This document shows, piece after piece, positions 51,810-59,262 of a stretch of DNA of 64,000 nucleotides (within the stretch, counting starts at the first letter, position 1; every line of letters begins with the position of its first letter). Under the pieces are notes generated by a model that was not told where the DNA came from, did not search any database, and saw nothing but the letters and a program-made list of their open reading frames with translations. This stretch comes from Polynucleobacter sp. MWH-UH35A (GTDB lineage Bacteria > Pseudomonadota > Gammaproteobacteria > Burkholderiales > Burkholderiaceae). The stretch spans positions 310,001-374,000 of the forward strand of contig NZ_CP061285.1 of NCBI RefSeq assembly GCF_018687075.1, in the 5' to 3' direction. The position numbers and the translations under genes are program-made.

Positions 51810-53054
51810 TTAATTTTCAAATGGTCGTGCTAGCCACTCTCTACCTTTGAGCATTGCATTCCAGTAAAGCCAAGGAAGCACATCTTTCTTCAGAATCCAC
51901 GCAAGCTTGGTTGCTTTAAGAGGGTTAATAAGCCAAGGAAAGGTTGGTAGAAGTTTTCCGCCAAAGCCAAACTCGGCTAACACAATCTTTCCGTTCTCAA
52001 CTGTCAATGGGCATGAGCCATAACCATCGTATTTAGTTGGTAGCGGTTTGTGATGTTTTGCTGCGAGTAAATTTTCTGCAACGACCACTATTTGTTTTCT
52101 GGCTGCTGCAGCTGTTTTGGAGTTCGGTGATGAACAGCAGTCACCAAGTCCAAAGATATTGGGATAGCGAGTGTGTTGCAGTGTGAATTGATCCACCTCA
52201 ACAAAGCCATCAGCATTAGAAACAGGACTTCCTTTGAGGCAGTCTTGCGGACCTTGGGGAGGGACGACATGCAGCATATCAAAAGACTTTTCGACCTGTG
52301 TGACGTTGCCGTCGGCATCTTTTACTGCAAAGATGGCCTTCTTGGCTGGGCCATCTACTGAAATGAGGTTTGTATTGAAATTGAGTTTGGCATTATATTT
52401 TTTGACATATTCCATCAGTGGAGGGACAAAATCAGCCACGCCAAAGAGGGCAGCCCCCGCATTATTTAACTCAACCTCGATGTTGTTTAGTCGACCTTGC
52501 TTTTGCCATTCATAGCAAGATAGATACATTGCTTTTTGTGGTGCGCCAGGGCACTTTATCGGCATAGGCGGTTGCGTGAAAATAGCTTTACCAGACTTCA
52601 AACCGCGCACTAACTCCCAGGTGTATGGGGAGAAGTCAAAACTATAGTTAGAGGTCACTCCATTTTTACCAAGGGTTTCTTTTAATCCAGGGATAGCATC
52701 CCAGTTAGATTTGATACCTGTAGCGATTGCCAATTGTTTGTATTTGACAGGTGCCCCAGCATCAATTAATACCTCATTGGATTCGGGATTAAAGCCCGTT
52801 ACTCCAGCTTTAATCCAACGCACTCCAGATGGAATCAGGTCTTTAGTCTTGCGCTTACTATTATTAACATTAAAAGCGCCGCCTCCAACGAGTGTCCAAG
52901 AGGGTTGGTAATAGTGATTTTCGGAGGGCTCAATGATAGCAATGCTTAAAGATTGATCTCTAGATTTAAGGCTGGCAGCTAAGCCTATGCCAGCAGCACC
53001 GCCGCCAGCAATCACTACGTCATAGGTATCGGGGTTTGTGCTTGCTAAAGTCAT
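51810..53054 (-). CDS. Sulfide:quinone oxidoreductase-type flavoprotein
   Basis: A 414-residue FAD enzyme: YDVVIAGGGAAGIGLAASLKS (FAD site), YYQPSWTLVGGGAF (typical of SQR), KCPGAPQKAMYLSCYEWQ with two cysteines in the position of the redox-active pair of mitochondrial-type SQR, and FGLGDCCSSPNSKTAAAARKQ (second FAD segment). It oxidises sulfide to a persulfide and passes electrons to quinone at the inner membrane. The divergent gene encodes the persulfide-processing hydrolase. Type assignment among SQR subgroups is uncertain. Confidence 0.86.
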   Translation of the reverse strand: MTLASTNPDTYDVVIAGGGAAGIGLAASLKSRDQSLSIAIIEPSENHYYQPSWTLVGGGAFNVNNSKRKTKDLIPSGVRWIKAGVTGFNPESNEVLIDAGAPVKYKQLAIATGIKSNWDAIPGLKETLGKNGVTSNYSFDFSPYTWELVRGLKSGKAIFTQPPMPIKCPGAPQKAMYLSCYEWQKQGRLNNIEVELNNAGAALFGVADFVPPLMEYVKKYNAKLNFNTNLISVDGPAKKAIFAVKDADGNVTQVEKSFDMLHVVPPQGPQDCLKGSPVSNADGFVEVDQFTLQHTRYPNIFGLGDCCSSPNSKTAAAARKQIVVVAENLLAAKHHKPLPTKYDGYGSCPLTVENGKIVLAEFGFGGKLLPTFPWLINPLKATKLAWILKKDVLPWLYWNAMLKGREWLARPFEN

Positions 53055-53128
53055 ATTGCCTCCACTTCCAGGTTTTATTGGATTTAACTTAGCAAAATAG
53101 CTTGAATTCAGAAAATTGGCTATCAGGG

Positions 53129-53169
53129 TTTATGATTAGTCTACATTTTTATATAGTATTTATCATAAA
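53129..53169. promoter_or_regulatory. Inverted repeat in the sqr/blh divergent promoter region
   Basis: TTTATGAT (53129-53136) and ATCATAAA (53162-53169) are perfect 8-bp inverted arms whose starts are 33 bp apart, about three helix turns, in the AT-rich region between the divergent sulfide genes. The half-distance and AT-rich character suit an ArsR-family repressor such as the BigR-like protein encoded at 54052. A second overlapping partial dyad is centred near 53157. The evidence is symmetry and position. Confidence 0.45.
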
Positions 53170-53201
53170 ATAAACCATTCACAGTAAATTGGAAATGACA
53201 G

Positions 53202-54062
53202 ATGAAACCAATCGTTAAGGGCTTTTTTGACCCAGATACCTGGACCGTAACCTATGTGGTTTATGAGAAGCCGAGTTCACCTTGCATCATTATTGATTCG
53301 GTACTGAATTACGACCATAAATCGGGGCGTACTAATACCAAATCCGCTGACGAGGTCATTGAGTTTATTAAGGCCAACCATCTGACCACGGAATGGATCT
53401 TGGAAACCCACGCACACGCGGATCATGTATCAGCAGCACCCTATCTAAAAGCGAAATTAGGCGGCAAAGTTGCTATTGGTGATCATATTTCAGTAGTACA
53501 AGGTGTATTTAAGAAAGTTTTTCATCTAGAAGAATCATTCCCGGTGGATGGCTCCCAGTTCGATTATTTACTTAAAGATGGCGAGGAAATTGCGTTTGGC
53601 AATCTCAGCTTTAAATCACTTTTTGTGCCTGGCCACACTCCGGCCTGTATGGCATATCAAGTGGGTGATGCCGTTTTTGTCGGCGATACCATGTTTATGC
53701 CAGATGTGGGAACTGCGAGATGTGATTTCCCAGGCGGTGATGCACATACACTTTACAAGTCGATGAAAAAGATTTTGAGCTTGCCTGGTGAGACAAGATT
53801 ATTCATGTGTCACGACTATCCACCAGATGGCCGTCCAGTGAATTACGAAACAACCGTTGCCGAGCAGAAAAAATCGAACATACATATGCACGATGGCATT
53901 ACCGAGGATGAGTTTGTACAAATGCGGAGTAAGCGAGACGCCACTCTACAAATGCCGGTGCTCATTCTGCCTTCTATTCAGATTAATATTCGTGCGGGTC
54001 ATCTGCCTGAGCCAGAAGCCAATGGCATAGCTTATTTAAAAATTCCTTTGAATGCCCTTTAA
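53202..54062 (+). CDS. Metallo-beta-lactamase-fold hydrolase, Blh / persulfide dioxygenase (ETHE1) type
   Basis: 286 residues: KGFFDPDTWTVTYVVYE, IDSVLNYDHKSGRTNTKSADEVIEFI and WILETHAHADHVSAAPYLKAKLGG give the H-x-H-x-D-H metal site; VPGHTPACMAYQVGDAVFVGDTMF and FMCHDYPPDGR supply the remaining His/Asp ligands. The Y-D-H-K-S-G-R-T motif marks the Blh subgroup found with BigR. It oxidises glutathione persulfide to sulfite and glutathione. Its stop overlaps the start of the regulator gene by 11 bp. Confidence 0.88.
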   Translation: MKPIVKGFFDPDTWTVTYVVYEKPSSPCIIIDSVLNYDHKSGRTNTKSADEVIEFIKANHLTTEWILETHAHADHVSAAPYLKAKLGGKVAIGDHISVVQGVFKKVFHLEESFPVDGSQFDYLLKDGEEIAFGNLSFKSLFVPGHTPACMAYQVGDAVFVGDTMFMPDVGTARCDFPGGDAHTLYKSMKKILSLPGETRLFMCHDYPPDGRPVNYETTVAEQKKSNIHMHDGITEDEFVQMRSKRDATLQMPVLILPSIQINIRAGHLPEPEANGIAYLKIPLNAL

Positions 54063-54375
54063 CAAAACGATGACTAAATCGGAGCTTAAGAAAATGCAGG
54101 CATCTGCCGCTGATGCTTGTAGGCTAATGAAGGTTTTATCTAATAGCGACCGCATGATGCTCTTATGTGAGATGGGTCAAGGTGAAAAATGCGTTAGCGA
54201 GCTAGAAGACGCTTTAGATCTCCATCAGCCTACGCTATCACAGCAATTAACGGTGTTGCGTAAAGAAAAGTTGGTACAGACGCGCAGAGAAGGAAAGCAG
54301 ATTTACTATTCTTTAGCTAGTGAAGTAGCTATTGCAGTCATGGGTCTGCTGTATAAGCACTACTGTAAAAAATAG
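54052..54375 (+). CDS. ArsR-family persulfide-responsive repressor, BigR/SqrR-like
   Basis: 107 residues with the winged-helix fold: LMKVLSNSDRMMLLCEMGQGEKCVSELEDALDLHQPTLSQQLTVLRKEKLVQTRREGKQIYYSL. Cys39 and Cys105 are 66 residues apart, the spacing of the redox pair of BigR (42/108) and SqrR (41/107). A disulfide or polysulfide bridge between these releases DNA when sulfide rises. There are two further cysteines (23, 47). ATG 54052 overlaps the hydrolase gene; ATG 54070 is an alternative. The likely target is the divergent region 53055-53201. Confidence 0.85.
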   Translation: MPFNKTMTKSELKKMQASAADACRLMKVLSNSDRMMLLCEMGQGEKCVSELEDALDLHQPTLSQQLTVLRKEKLVQTRREGKQIYYSLASEVAIAVMGLLYKHYCKK

Positions 54376-54380
54376 AGCAC

Positions 54381-54812
54381 CTAACTGCGTAGTTTGTTGT
54401 TGCGAAATTTTGAAAAAGTATGCAGTAGGAAAATCAGAAAAAAGAGTAGGCCGACTATCCAGTGGGTATCTACTGCGGCATCCCGAATCTCTTCTGGCCC
54501 GTAATAAAGAAGGGCTCCAGAAATGAGTAATGCAGCAAGAAAGCCCAGCTGACTAAAGCCACTCCACCACTGCCTCTTTGATTTGAATCCAGCCTTGAGG
54601 TGAAATGGCAATATTGAACCAAGAGCCAGAGTCGCTAGCATTGCCGCAATTCCGTGAGCAGTCAAGATGCTGTGTGAGCCAAGGACGCTTCTTTGCAAGT
54701 GGAATTCATGCCCCAGTAAATAGAGAAGGCCTGTGATAGAGCAAGCCATCATGCCGCAAATCACAAACGTTCTTTGCCAGTTAGGCATTTTTCCCAGGCG
54801 GCTCATGTGCAA
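54381..54812 (-). CDS. Four-helix histidine-rich membrane protein, cytochrome b-like (DUF4405-like outline)
   Basis: A 143-residue membrane protein. Helices are at about 14-34, 46-70, 85-104 and 115-135. Histidines sit near helix ends on the second and fourth helices (H53/H71 and H117/H131), as in small diheme b-type cytochromes, plus H35, H38, H47. It is the last gene of the Fur-box operon, overlapping apbE by 10 bp. It may carry electrons across the inner membrane to the periplasmic flavoprotein. The heme assignment is inferred from His positions. Start codons at residues 1, 3 or 9 are all possible. Confidence 0.5.
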   Translation of the reverse strand: MHMSRLGKMPNWQRTFVICGMMACSITGLLYLLGHEFHLQRSVLGSHSILTAHGIAAMLATLALGSILPFHLKAGFKSKRQWWSGFSQLGFLAALLISGALLYYGPEEIRDAAVDTHWIVGLLFFLIFLLHTFSKFRNNKLRS

Positions 54813-55624
54813 ATCCTAAGGGCTTTTGCCGAGAAGCGACTAAAGCAAGGATGATGCTCGTTATTAGATAAGGCTAATACTTTAGTTAACGCATCTGCAT
54901 ACACACATTCTTTTGCGAGAATGGAAAATGAACCTGAAACTTCAGCATGAACTTCTGAGAAATGCTGAGCCAAGGGATTAATGATGTAGCTTTGTTGCCC
55001 ATCTCTTTTTGCAAAGTAGAGGCTGCTAGTGGCAATTGCTCCATCTTTTAAAGAGCCAATTTCAATTAATTCTTCAGGCATTTCGGGACTGCGAATTTGA
55101 ATGGGGAAAGCGGTATCGCCAAATACCCGCAGGTCTCCGCCTGCGTTAACAGAGCCGGAACTAATTCCCTCTGATATGAGAATTCTGACGGCCATATCAA
55201 CTGCAAACCCTTTAGCGATACCACCAAGATCAAGGCAGATTGGACGGCCAGATTTGATGAGATCAGGCGCCAAGAACTCAACATCCTCAATGCCGCCTAG
55301 CTCGTGATTCGAAAAGGTGATGTGACGAGGTAGCAAGCCTGCAGTAACTAAGCGATGGCCAATACCGCAATTAAATAAGCCTTCTGACTCTTGATAAATC
55401 TCTTTGGCGATTTTGATGACTTGTGCGGTCCATGCATGAATTTCTACCGCCTCAGAATGGGCTCGTTGATTAATTTGGCTCAGTTCACTTTGTACATTAT
55501 GAAAACCCATCAGATCTTGAACCTTCTGGATAGCTGCAAAGGCGTTGTCCACGGCAATTTCCCCATTCTCTTGATCAATCGAGATTTCAACAAAGGTTCC
55601 GAGCAAAGGTTTGCAGCGAGTCAT
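54803..55624 (-). CDS. apbE: FAD:protein FMN transferase (ApbE)
   Basis: 273 residues: RCKPLLGTFVEISI at the N terminus, DKVQDLMGFHNVQSELSQIN-like helix, ICLDLGGIAKGFAVDMAVRIL (core motif), GSVNAGGDLRVFG and GAIATSSLYFAKRDG. ApbE attaches FMN from FAD to a threonine of target proteins outside the cytoplasm. This protein lacks the expected signal peptide or lipobox; whether the start is misjudged or export happens otherwise is open. It overlaps the FMN-binding-domain gene by 4 bp, whose product is the obvious target. Confidence 0.88.
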   Translation of the reverse strand: MTRCKPLLGTFVEISIDQENGEIAVDNAFAAIQKVQDLMGFHNVQSELSQINQRAHSEAVEIHAWTAQVIKIAKEIYQESEGLFNCGIGHRLVTAGLLPRHITFSNHELGGIEDVEFLAPDLIKSGRPICLDLGGIAKGFAVDMAVRILISEGISSGSVNAGGDLRVFGDTAFPIQIRSPEMPEELIEIGSLKDGAIATSSLYFAKRDGQQSYIINPLAQHFSEVHAEVSGSFSILAKECVYADALTKVLALSNNEHHPCFSRFSAKALRICT

Positions 55625-56208
55625 TTTGCGCTAGTTGCTTTGATTGCTTGGGTTGGGGTGCTTGGTGCGGTTGCAGGGGTATTCTTTAATGCCAATTCAT
55701 AAAGAACGGTGACCCGCTTGACACCGTCTGTGAGGTGCTTGCAAGATAAGGTTGCGCCGCCGATATTTTGAATGTCTTGATTGAGCTTGATAGGGTCGCT
55801 TGCAGTTTTGCCGACAAATTGCTTACGCCATTGCGCTTCTGCCACCTCATATCCATATGACTCGACGTATTCCAGCACTTCAATTCCTGCGATGCTGCCA
55901 TTTGGGTTGATGGCCACTGCATAGGTGATCATTTCATGTTTTCCAACAACCTCATCAATGATTAGCCAGCTACCATCAGATGCTTTCCAAATGCGATCTC
56001 CTTGAAAAGGATGGCGAATGCTAGATGCCGCTCGCATCTTGTCCTGCAGATCATCGGTAATGATGATGGGATTTTTTGCTAGCGCCTTATTAGGAAAGAG
56101 TAACTTTTGAGCTTGTTCAGCAGAAACGTAAATTTTTGCATGGGCAATGATCGGTGCGCTGATCATTGTTAAGCTAAGAAGGGCTAAAGGGTTCGGTTTC
56201 CAAATCAT
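55621..56208 (-). CDS. Periplasmic FMN-binding-domain protein
   Basis: 195 residues with a signal peptide (LALLSLTMISAPIIAHA, cleavage near residue 24). The FMN-binding domain covers about 75-175: WLIIDEVVGKHEMITYAVAINPNGSIAGIEVLEYVESYGYEVAEAQWRKQFVGK and the attachment motif IGGATLSC with Thr153 as the residue that ApbE should flavinylate. The C terminus is Ala/Thr/Pro-rich. With apbE and the cytochrome-like gene it forms a small extracytoplasmic electron-transfer set. Confidence 0.85.
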   Translation of the reverse strand: MIWKPNPLALLSLTMISAPIIAHAKIYVSAEQAQKLLFPNKALAKNPIIITDDLQDKMRAASSIRHPFQGDRIWKASDGSWLIIDEVVGKHEMITYAVAINPNGSIAGIEVLEYVESYGYEVAEAQWRKQFVGKTASDPIKLNQDIQNIGGATLSCKHLTDGVKRVTVLYELALKNTPATAPSTPTQAIKATSAK

Positions 56209-56216
56209 GATTACAT

Positions 56217-56396
56217 TTATGCAGTGAGTAATTCATTTGCTTCGTAACAAAGCGTTTGAATATCGGGGTTGATGCCCTTGAGATTAGATAGCGTTTCAAA
56301 CATCATCAATGCTCGCTCTTTGGCTGTTTGACATTGAGTGGCTTGAAACCTTAACAAGTGAGTCAGAGCTGCAACTAATAGATTCTGAGTTTCCAT
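56217..56396 (-). CDS. Small hypothetical protein in the Fur-box operon
   Basis: About 59 residues from ATG 56396 (METQNLLVAALTHLLRF...). The frame is open further back to 56453, but that would run into the outer-membrane gene. Predicted mostly helical, with CQTAKERALMMFETLSNLKG and a C-terminal Cys (LCYEANELL). No family recognised and no signal peptide. Spacing of 19 bp to the gene before and 8 bp to the gene after supports a real operon member. Confidence 0.5.
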   Translation of the reverse strand: METQNLLVAALTHLLRFQATQCQTAKERALMMFETLSNLKGINPDIQTLCYEANELLTA

Positions 56397-56415
56397 AAGT
56401 TCTTTCGTTGAGTAT

Positions 56416-57330
56416 TTAGTTAAGAGGAAAACCAACTTTGACAATGAATTCATTTACTGAGTGGCTATCCCAAACGCGTGCATTAGAGCACTCAGCAGTG
56501 CCGTCACCCATGCAAGTGTTGCCTTTTAATTGATAGCGCCAAGCCCCAGTGATCCACCAGTCTTTGGCTGCATAGTGCATATTGGGGCCAACAAAAGTAG
56601 CCCTCTGTACTTGGTTTTGTAGGTTGTAGCTTGAGTAGTCGTTGTGGAAGCGGGCTTCTACGCCGGCTGACCATTTCGGAGCAAATCGATAGCTAGCGCC
56701 CACCAAAAAATCGAGCATTGATTCTGGTACATTGCCATTGCCAATAAATTTCAATTGCTCATTTGCAACCACTACGTTTCCAGCAAGTATCAGGCGATCA
56801 TCAATAAAGTTCGATTGCAATAAGAGGCGAGCTTCAATTTCATTTTTATTTCGACCAAGCGTAGGTTCTAGGTAAAGCCCCACGCCAACCGGAGAGGTTA
56901 CTGGGTTGGTAATGCGATAAATTGCCTCTAAAGATCCCCCTTCGATGCCGCTTTTGCGAAATGGAGCTGCCGGATTGTGACCTTCGGGAACGGGTTGACC
57001 GCCAGTACAGGTAGCCGCGTCACCACAAGCTTCTGGATTGGTGTAATTTTGGTTGGCGTTAACGTAATACGCATTTAAATAGCCTGCGATTTGGAAATCA
57101 TTCGTAAGACCATATTCAAGCTCGGTTCTGGAGAGCCATGCATTGTAAGAACCACTTGCTTGTTGTTTATTCAGTTGCAGACGTTGCTCAAACTCCAGCT
57201 TTCCTTTGGGTTGCAAATCTAAGGTGTAAATCCAGCCAAAAGCACCTTCTCCCGCATGGGCCAGGGAGAAGTGGAGGGTGGCTGCAAGAAAGCAGGTAAA
57301 GGCGAGTAGTTTTTTGAGATTGAATGTCAT
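56416..57330 (-). CDS. Outer-membrane-type beta-barrel protein (DUF6662-like)
   Basis: 304 residues with a signal peptide (LLAFTCFLAATLHFSLAHA, cleavage after AHA about residue 26). The mature part alternates polar and aromatic residues with many Tyr, Trp and Asn turns (EQRLQLNKQQASGSYNAWLSRTELEYGLTNDFQIAGYL), and ends with a hydrophobic strand FIVKVGFPLN with a C-terminal polar residue, in keeping with an outer-membrane barrel. Two cysteine pairs occur (CGDAATC, CMGDGTAEC). It is the first gene after two Fur-box-like palindromes, so is probably induced by iron starvation. Confidence 0.65.
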   Translation of the reverse strand: MTFNLKKLLAFTCFLAATLHFSLAHAGEGAFGWIYTLDLQPKGKLEFEQRLQLNKQQASGSYNAWLSRTELEYGLTNDFQIAGYLNAYYVNANQNYTNPEACGDAATCTGGQPVPEGHNPAAPFRKSGIEGGSLEAIYRITNPVTSPVGVGLYLEPTLGRNKNEIEARLLLQSNFIDDRLILAGNVVVANEQLKFIGNGNVPESMLDFLVGASYRFAPKWSAGVEARFHNDYSSYNLQNQVQRATFVGPNMHYAAKDWWITGAWRYQLKGNTCMGDGTAECSNARVWDSHSVNEFIVKVGFPLN

Positions 57331-57359
57331 CTTTTGAGTGGTTTGGTTAAAAATCTAAA

Positions 57360-57402
57360 TGAGAACGGTTCTCAATATAACACCAAATGAGAATGATTCT
57401 CA
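57360..57402 (-). promoter_or_regulatory. Two Fur-box-like palindromes
   Basis: TGAGAACGGTTCTCA (57360-57374) and TGAGAATGATTCTCA (57388-57402) are near-perfect 15-bp palindromes 28 bp apart centre to centre, matching the 7-1-7 Fur recognition pattern (TGATAAT-A-ATTATCA type with GAGAATNATTCTC, common in proteobacteria). They lie 30 bp upstream of the outer-membrane protein start, where they would block its promoter when iron is plentiful. They could also affect the divergent DUF3820 gene. Confidence 0.85.
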
Positions 57403-57478
57403 AGTAAAGAATTAACCATCGACTCAAAAAGGGCGAAATCTAGAAGCATTTCTTGGTTTGCTTGTAAGATTTCTGCAA

Positions 57479-57721
57479 ATGAATGCAGAGTCCTTAGAAA
57501 AGCTGGTTTTAATGAAAATGCCTTTTGGTAAATATGCTGGGCGTGCTTTGGCGGATTTGCCGGGGAACTATTTGGCGTGGTTTGCACGCGAAGGTTTTCC
57601 GAAGGGCGAGCTTGGTCAGTTACTGGAGTTGATGCATACCCTTGATCACAATGGGTTGCGCGGGCTGCTGGCACCCATACAGCGGGCACATGGTTTGCAG
57701 GCTAAATCTAAATTACTTTGA
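57479..57721 (+). CDS. DUF3820-family protein
   Basis: 80 residues: LVLMKMPFGKYAGRALADLPGNYLAWFAREGFPKGELGQLLELMHTLDHNGLRGLLAPI is the DUF3820 pattern almost end to end. The family is small and lacks an established role; some members are annotated as putative quorum-sensing-regulated proteins. ATG 57479 gives the usual length, while TTG 57458 would add seven residues. Its 3' end overlaps the end of the convergent nuclease gene by 9 bp. Confidence 0.82.
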   Translation: MNAESLEKLVLMKMPFGKYAGRALADLPGNYLAWFAREGFPKGELGQLLELMHTLDHNGLRGLLAPIQRAHGLQAKSKLL

Positions 57722-58756
57722 ACGGACAATAAGGGTGACGCGATTGTGTTCGTAAGTCACCGTTGCAGAATCTGGTGGGCTGCTTTGTAGAAGACTAACT
57801 TGTAGCTTGGTTTGTGACTCAATCTGTTTGGCAATCTGTTTTGCCAAATTGGTATTGCGGTCATATTGGATCTGAATGCTCTCAATCTTACCTGCCTGGA
57901 TGTTATCAATGACGCCATTGAGTTTGCTAGATGAGTATTCATCAAAAAATACGGGGTACCATCCACCCAACGGCTTCCGAACCTTTGTTTTTAAGTGATC
58001 TGTTGCTATAAGAGGCTGTTGATTCGTATTGCTATTGACTGGTAAATGAAAGTCAATCCCCGTTTTTTCCACCAATTCTGGATAAGTTATTGGTGGACTC
58101 ATAATTGCTTCATTGGTGTTTTCAATCCAGAAGGCCCAAGCAGTATTTTTGCTGGGATCGTATACCAATTTATAAAGATAGCTTGGGATCGTTACGCGAC
58201 CTCTGCCGATACTGCCGCTATTTCCAACTGAGCCCGTGAAAACATAAATATCACCGGCAGCTCTCTTGACGTAAGCCCGAGTTGGCTCCTCAACATTTTT
58301 AGCCCAGATACCCTGATTGTTTTGTCTTGCCTGAGGCATCATATTTGCTAAGGAGAATGATTGCGCCATGGAGCGTTCATTGCTCATATCCCCGGCTGGG
58401 GCATTGTGTCCACGGTCATAGCCACTTCCGCGGTAATCCGCTAAGAGCGAACGCTCTGCGAATGGCAATCTGGCCTCTTCATAAAACTGATTAGTTCTTC
58501 GTGGGTGCGGCATCGAAAGCTGCTCTTTGTGCAGTTTCTCAACTACATAGATAGGCTTTTTATCCTGAGGGGAGTAATAGATGGCAAAGCCATCAAAGCA
58601 AAGGTCTCGTCCAACCTGGTTGCTAGTGGGAATTTGCTGGGCTGGAAAAAGATCTTTGCAGTCATCAAAAGCTGCCAGCGCATTTAATGATGCCAATGAT
58701 GCTGAAATTGCCAAAAGGGCAAATAAACGGGCAAGAAGATTGCGAAGGAATTTCAT
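57713..58756 (-). CDS. Exported DNA/RNA non-specific endonuclease (NUC1 family)
   Basis: 347 residues with a signal peptide (LARLFALLAISASLASLNALA, cleavage near residue 28). The nuclease domain has the DRGHNAPAGDM motif (His as general base, typical of the beta-beta-alpha-Me nucleases) near residue 117, then SFSLANMMPQARQNNQGIWAKNVE with the metal-binding Asn. Such enzymes degrade nucleic acid in the periplasm or medium, perhaps for phosphate or nucleotide scavenging or defence against incoming DNA. It is monocistronic. Confidence 0.87.
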   Translation of the reverse strand: MKFLRNLLARLFALLAISASLASLNALAAFDDCKDLFPAQQIPTSNQVGRDLCFDGFAIYYSPQDKKPIYVVEKLHKEQLSMPHPRRTNQFYEEARLPFAERSLLADYRGSGYDRGHNAPAGDMSNERSMAQSFSLANMMPQARQNNQGIWAKNVEEPTRAYVKRAAGDIYVFTGSVGNSGSIGRGRVTIPSYLYKLVYDPSKNTAWAFWIENTNEAIMSPPITYPELVEKTGIDFHLPVNSNTNQQPLIATDHLKTKVRKPLGGWYPVFFDEYSSSKLNGVIDNIQAGKIESIQIQYDRNTNLAKQIAKQIESQTKLQVSLLQSSPPDSATVTYEHNRVTLIVRSK

Positions 58757-59262
58757 GGAATCTAAGTGTATTGGCTCTCCCTCGAATGCTCCCGTTTTTT
58801 AATCAGGACTAGCTCCAGGGCGAATAAGAATCAGGGGTTCCCTAATCATTTTCTGTGCGAGAGAATCCATTTCTCGGTCTACAGAGCCAAATAAATAGTG
58901 CTACGCAATAACACTTTGCTTGCTACTACCCCTAGAAAATATGGGAGTGCAAAGCACTAGATGTATGGTTTTTGAGCTTAAATTTTTGGACAACATTGCA
59001 AAAAAGTCCTATTAAAACCATTTTTTTATAGAGTGAAATTAGTGCCTCCTAACATCTATAAGTAATTGATTTAATTGATTTATATCTGATTATTGGTGAC
59101 TCTCTACGGGATCTCCCGTATTTCTAGATCAATAAGTTATCAATTTTATATTCTTTATTCTTGACTTGATATAAGAAACTTCTTAGGATGACCCATGGTT
59201 TTTAATTATTGCGATGCAACATAAAACAGCAACACCGTTTTTCGAGGCCTCGCAAACAATGA
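58757..59262. other. 506-bp intergenic region with palindromes
   Basis: No gene is supported on either strand. Noteworthy sites are TACGGGA-TC-TCCCGTA at 59105-59120 (7-bp arms, two-base centre) and the perfect 10-bp palindrome CGAGGCCTCG at 59243-59252 just before the transglycosylase start. A -35/-10 pair lies between them and is listed separately. The left part (58800-59000) is not obviously structured; a small RNA cannot be excluded. Confidence 0.5.
59161..59189 (+). promoter_or_regulatory. Probable promoter of the lytic transglycosylase gene
   Basis: TTGACT (59161-59166), 17 bp, TAGGAT (59184-59189): a five-of-six -35 and four-of-six -10 at ideal spacing. A start near 59196 would give a leader of about 67 nt ending in the CGAGGCCTCG palindrome. 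Confidence 0.5.

Noticed and set aside
57372..57689. A 105-residue minus-strand frame over the DUF3820 gene
   Set aside because: DUF3820 on the plus strand is clearly the coding frame; the other runs through the Fur-box region.
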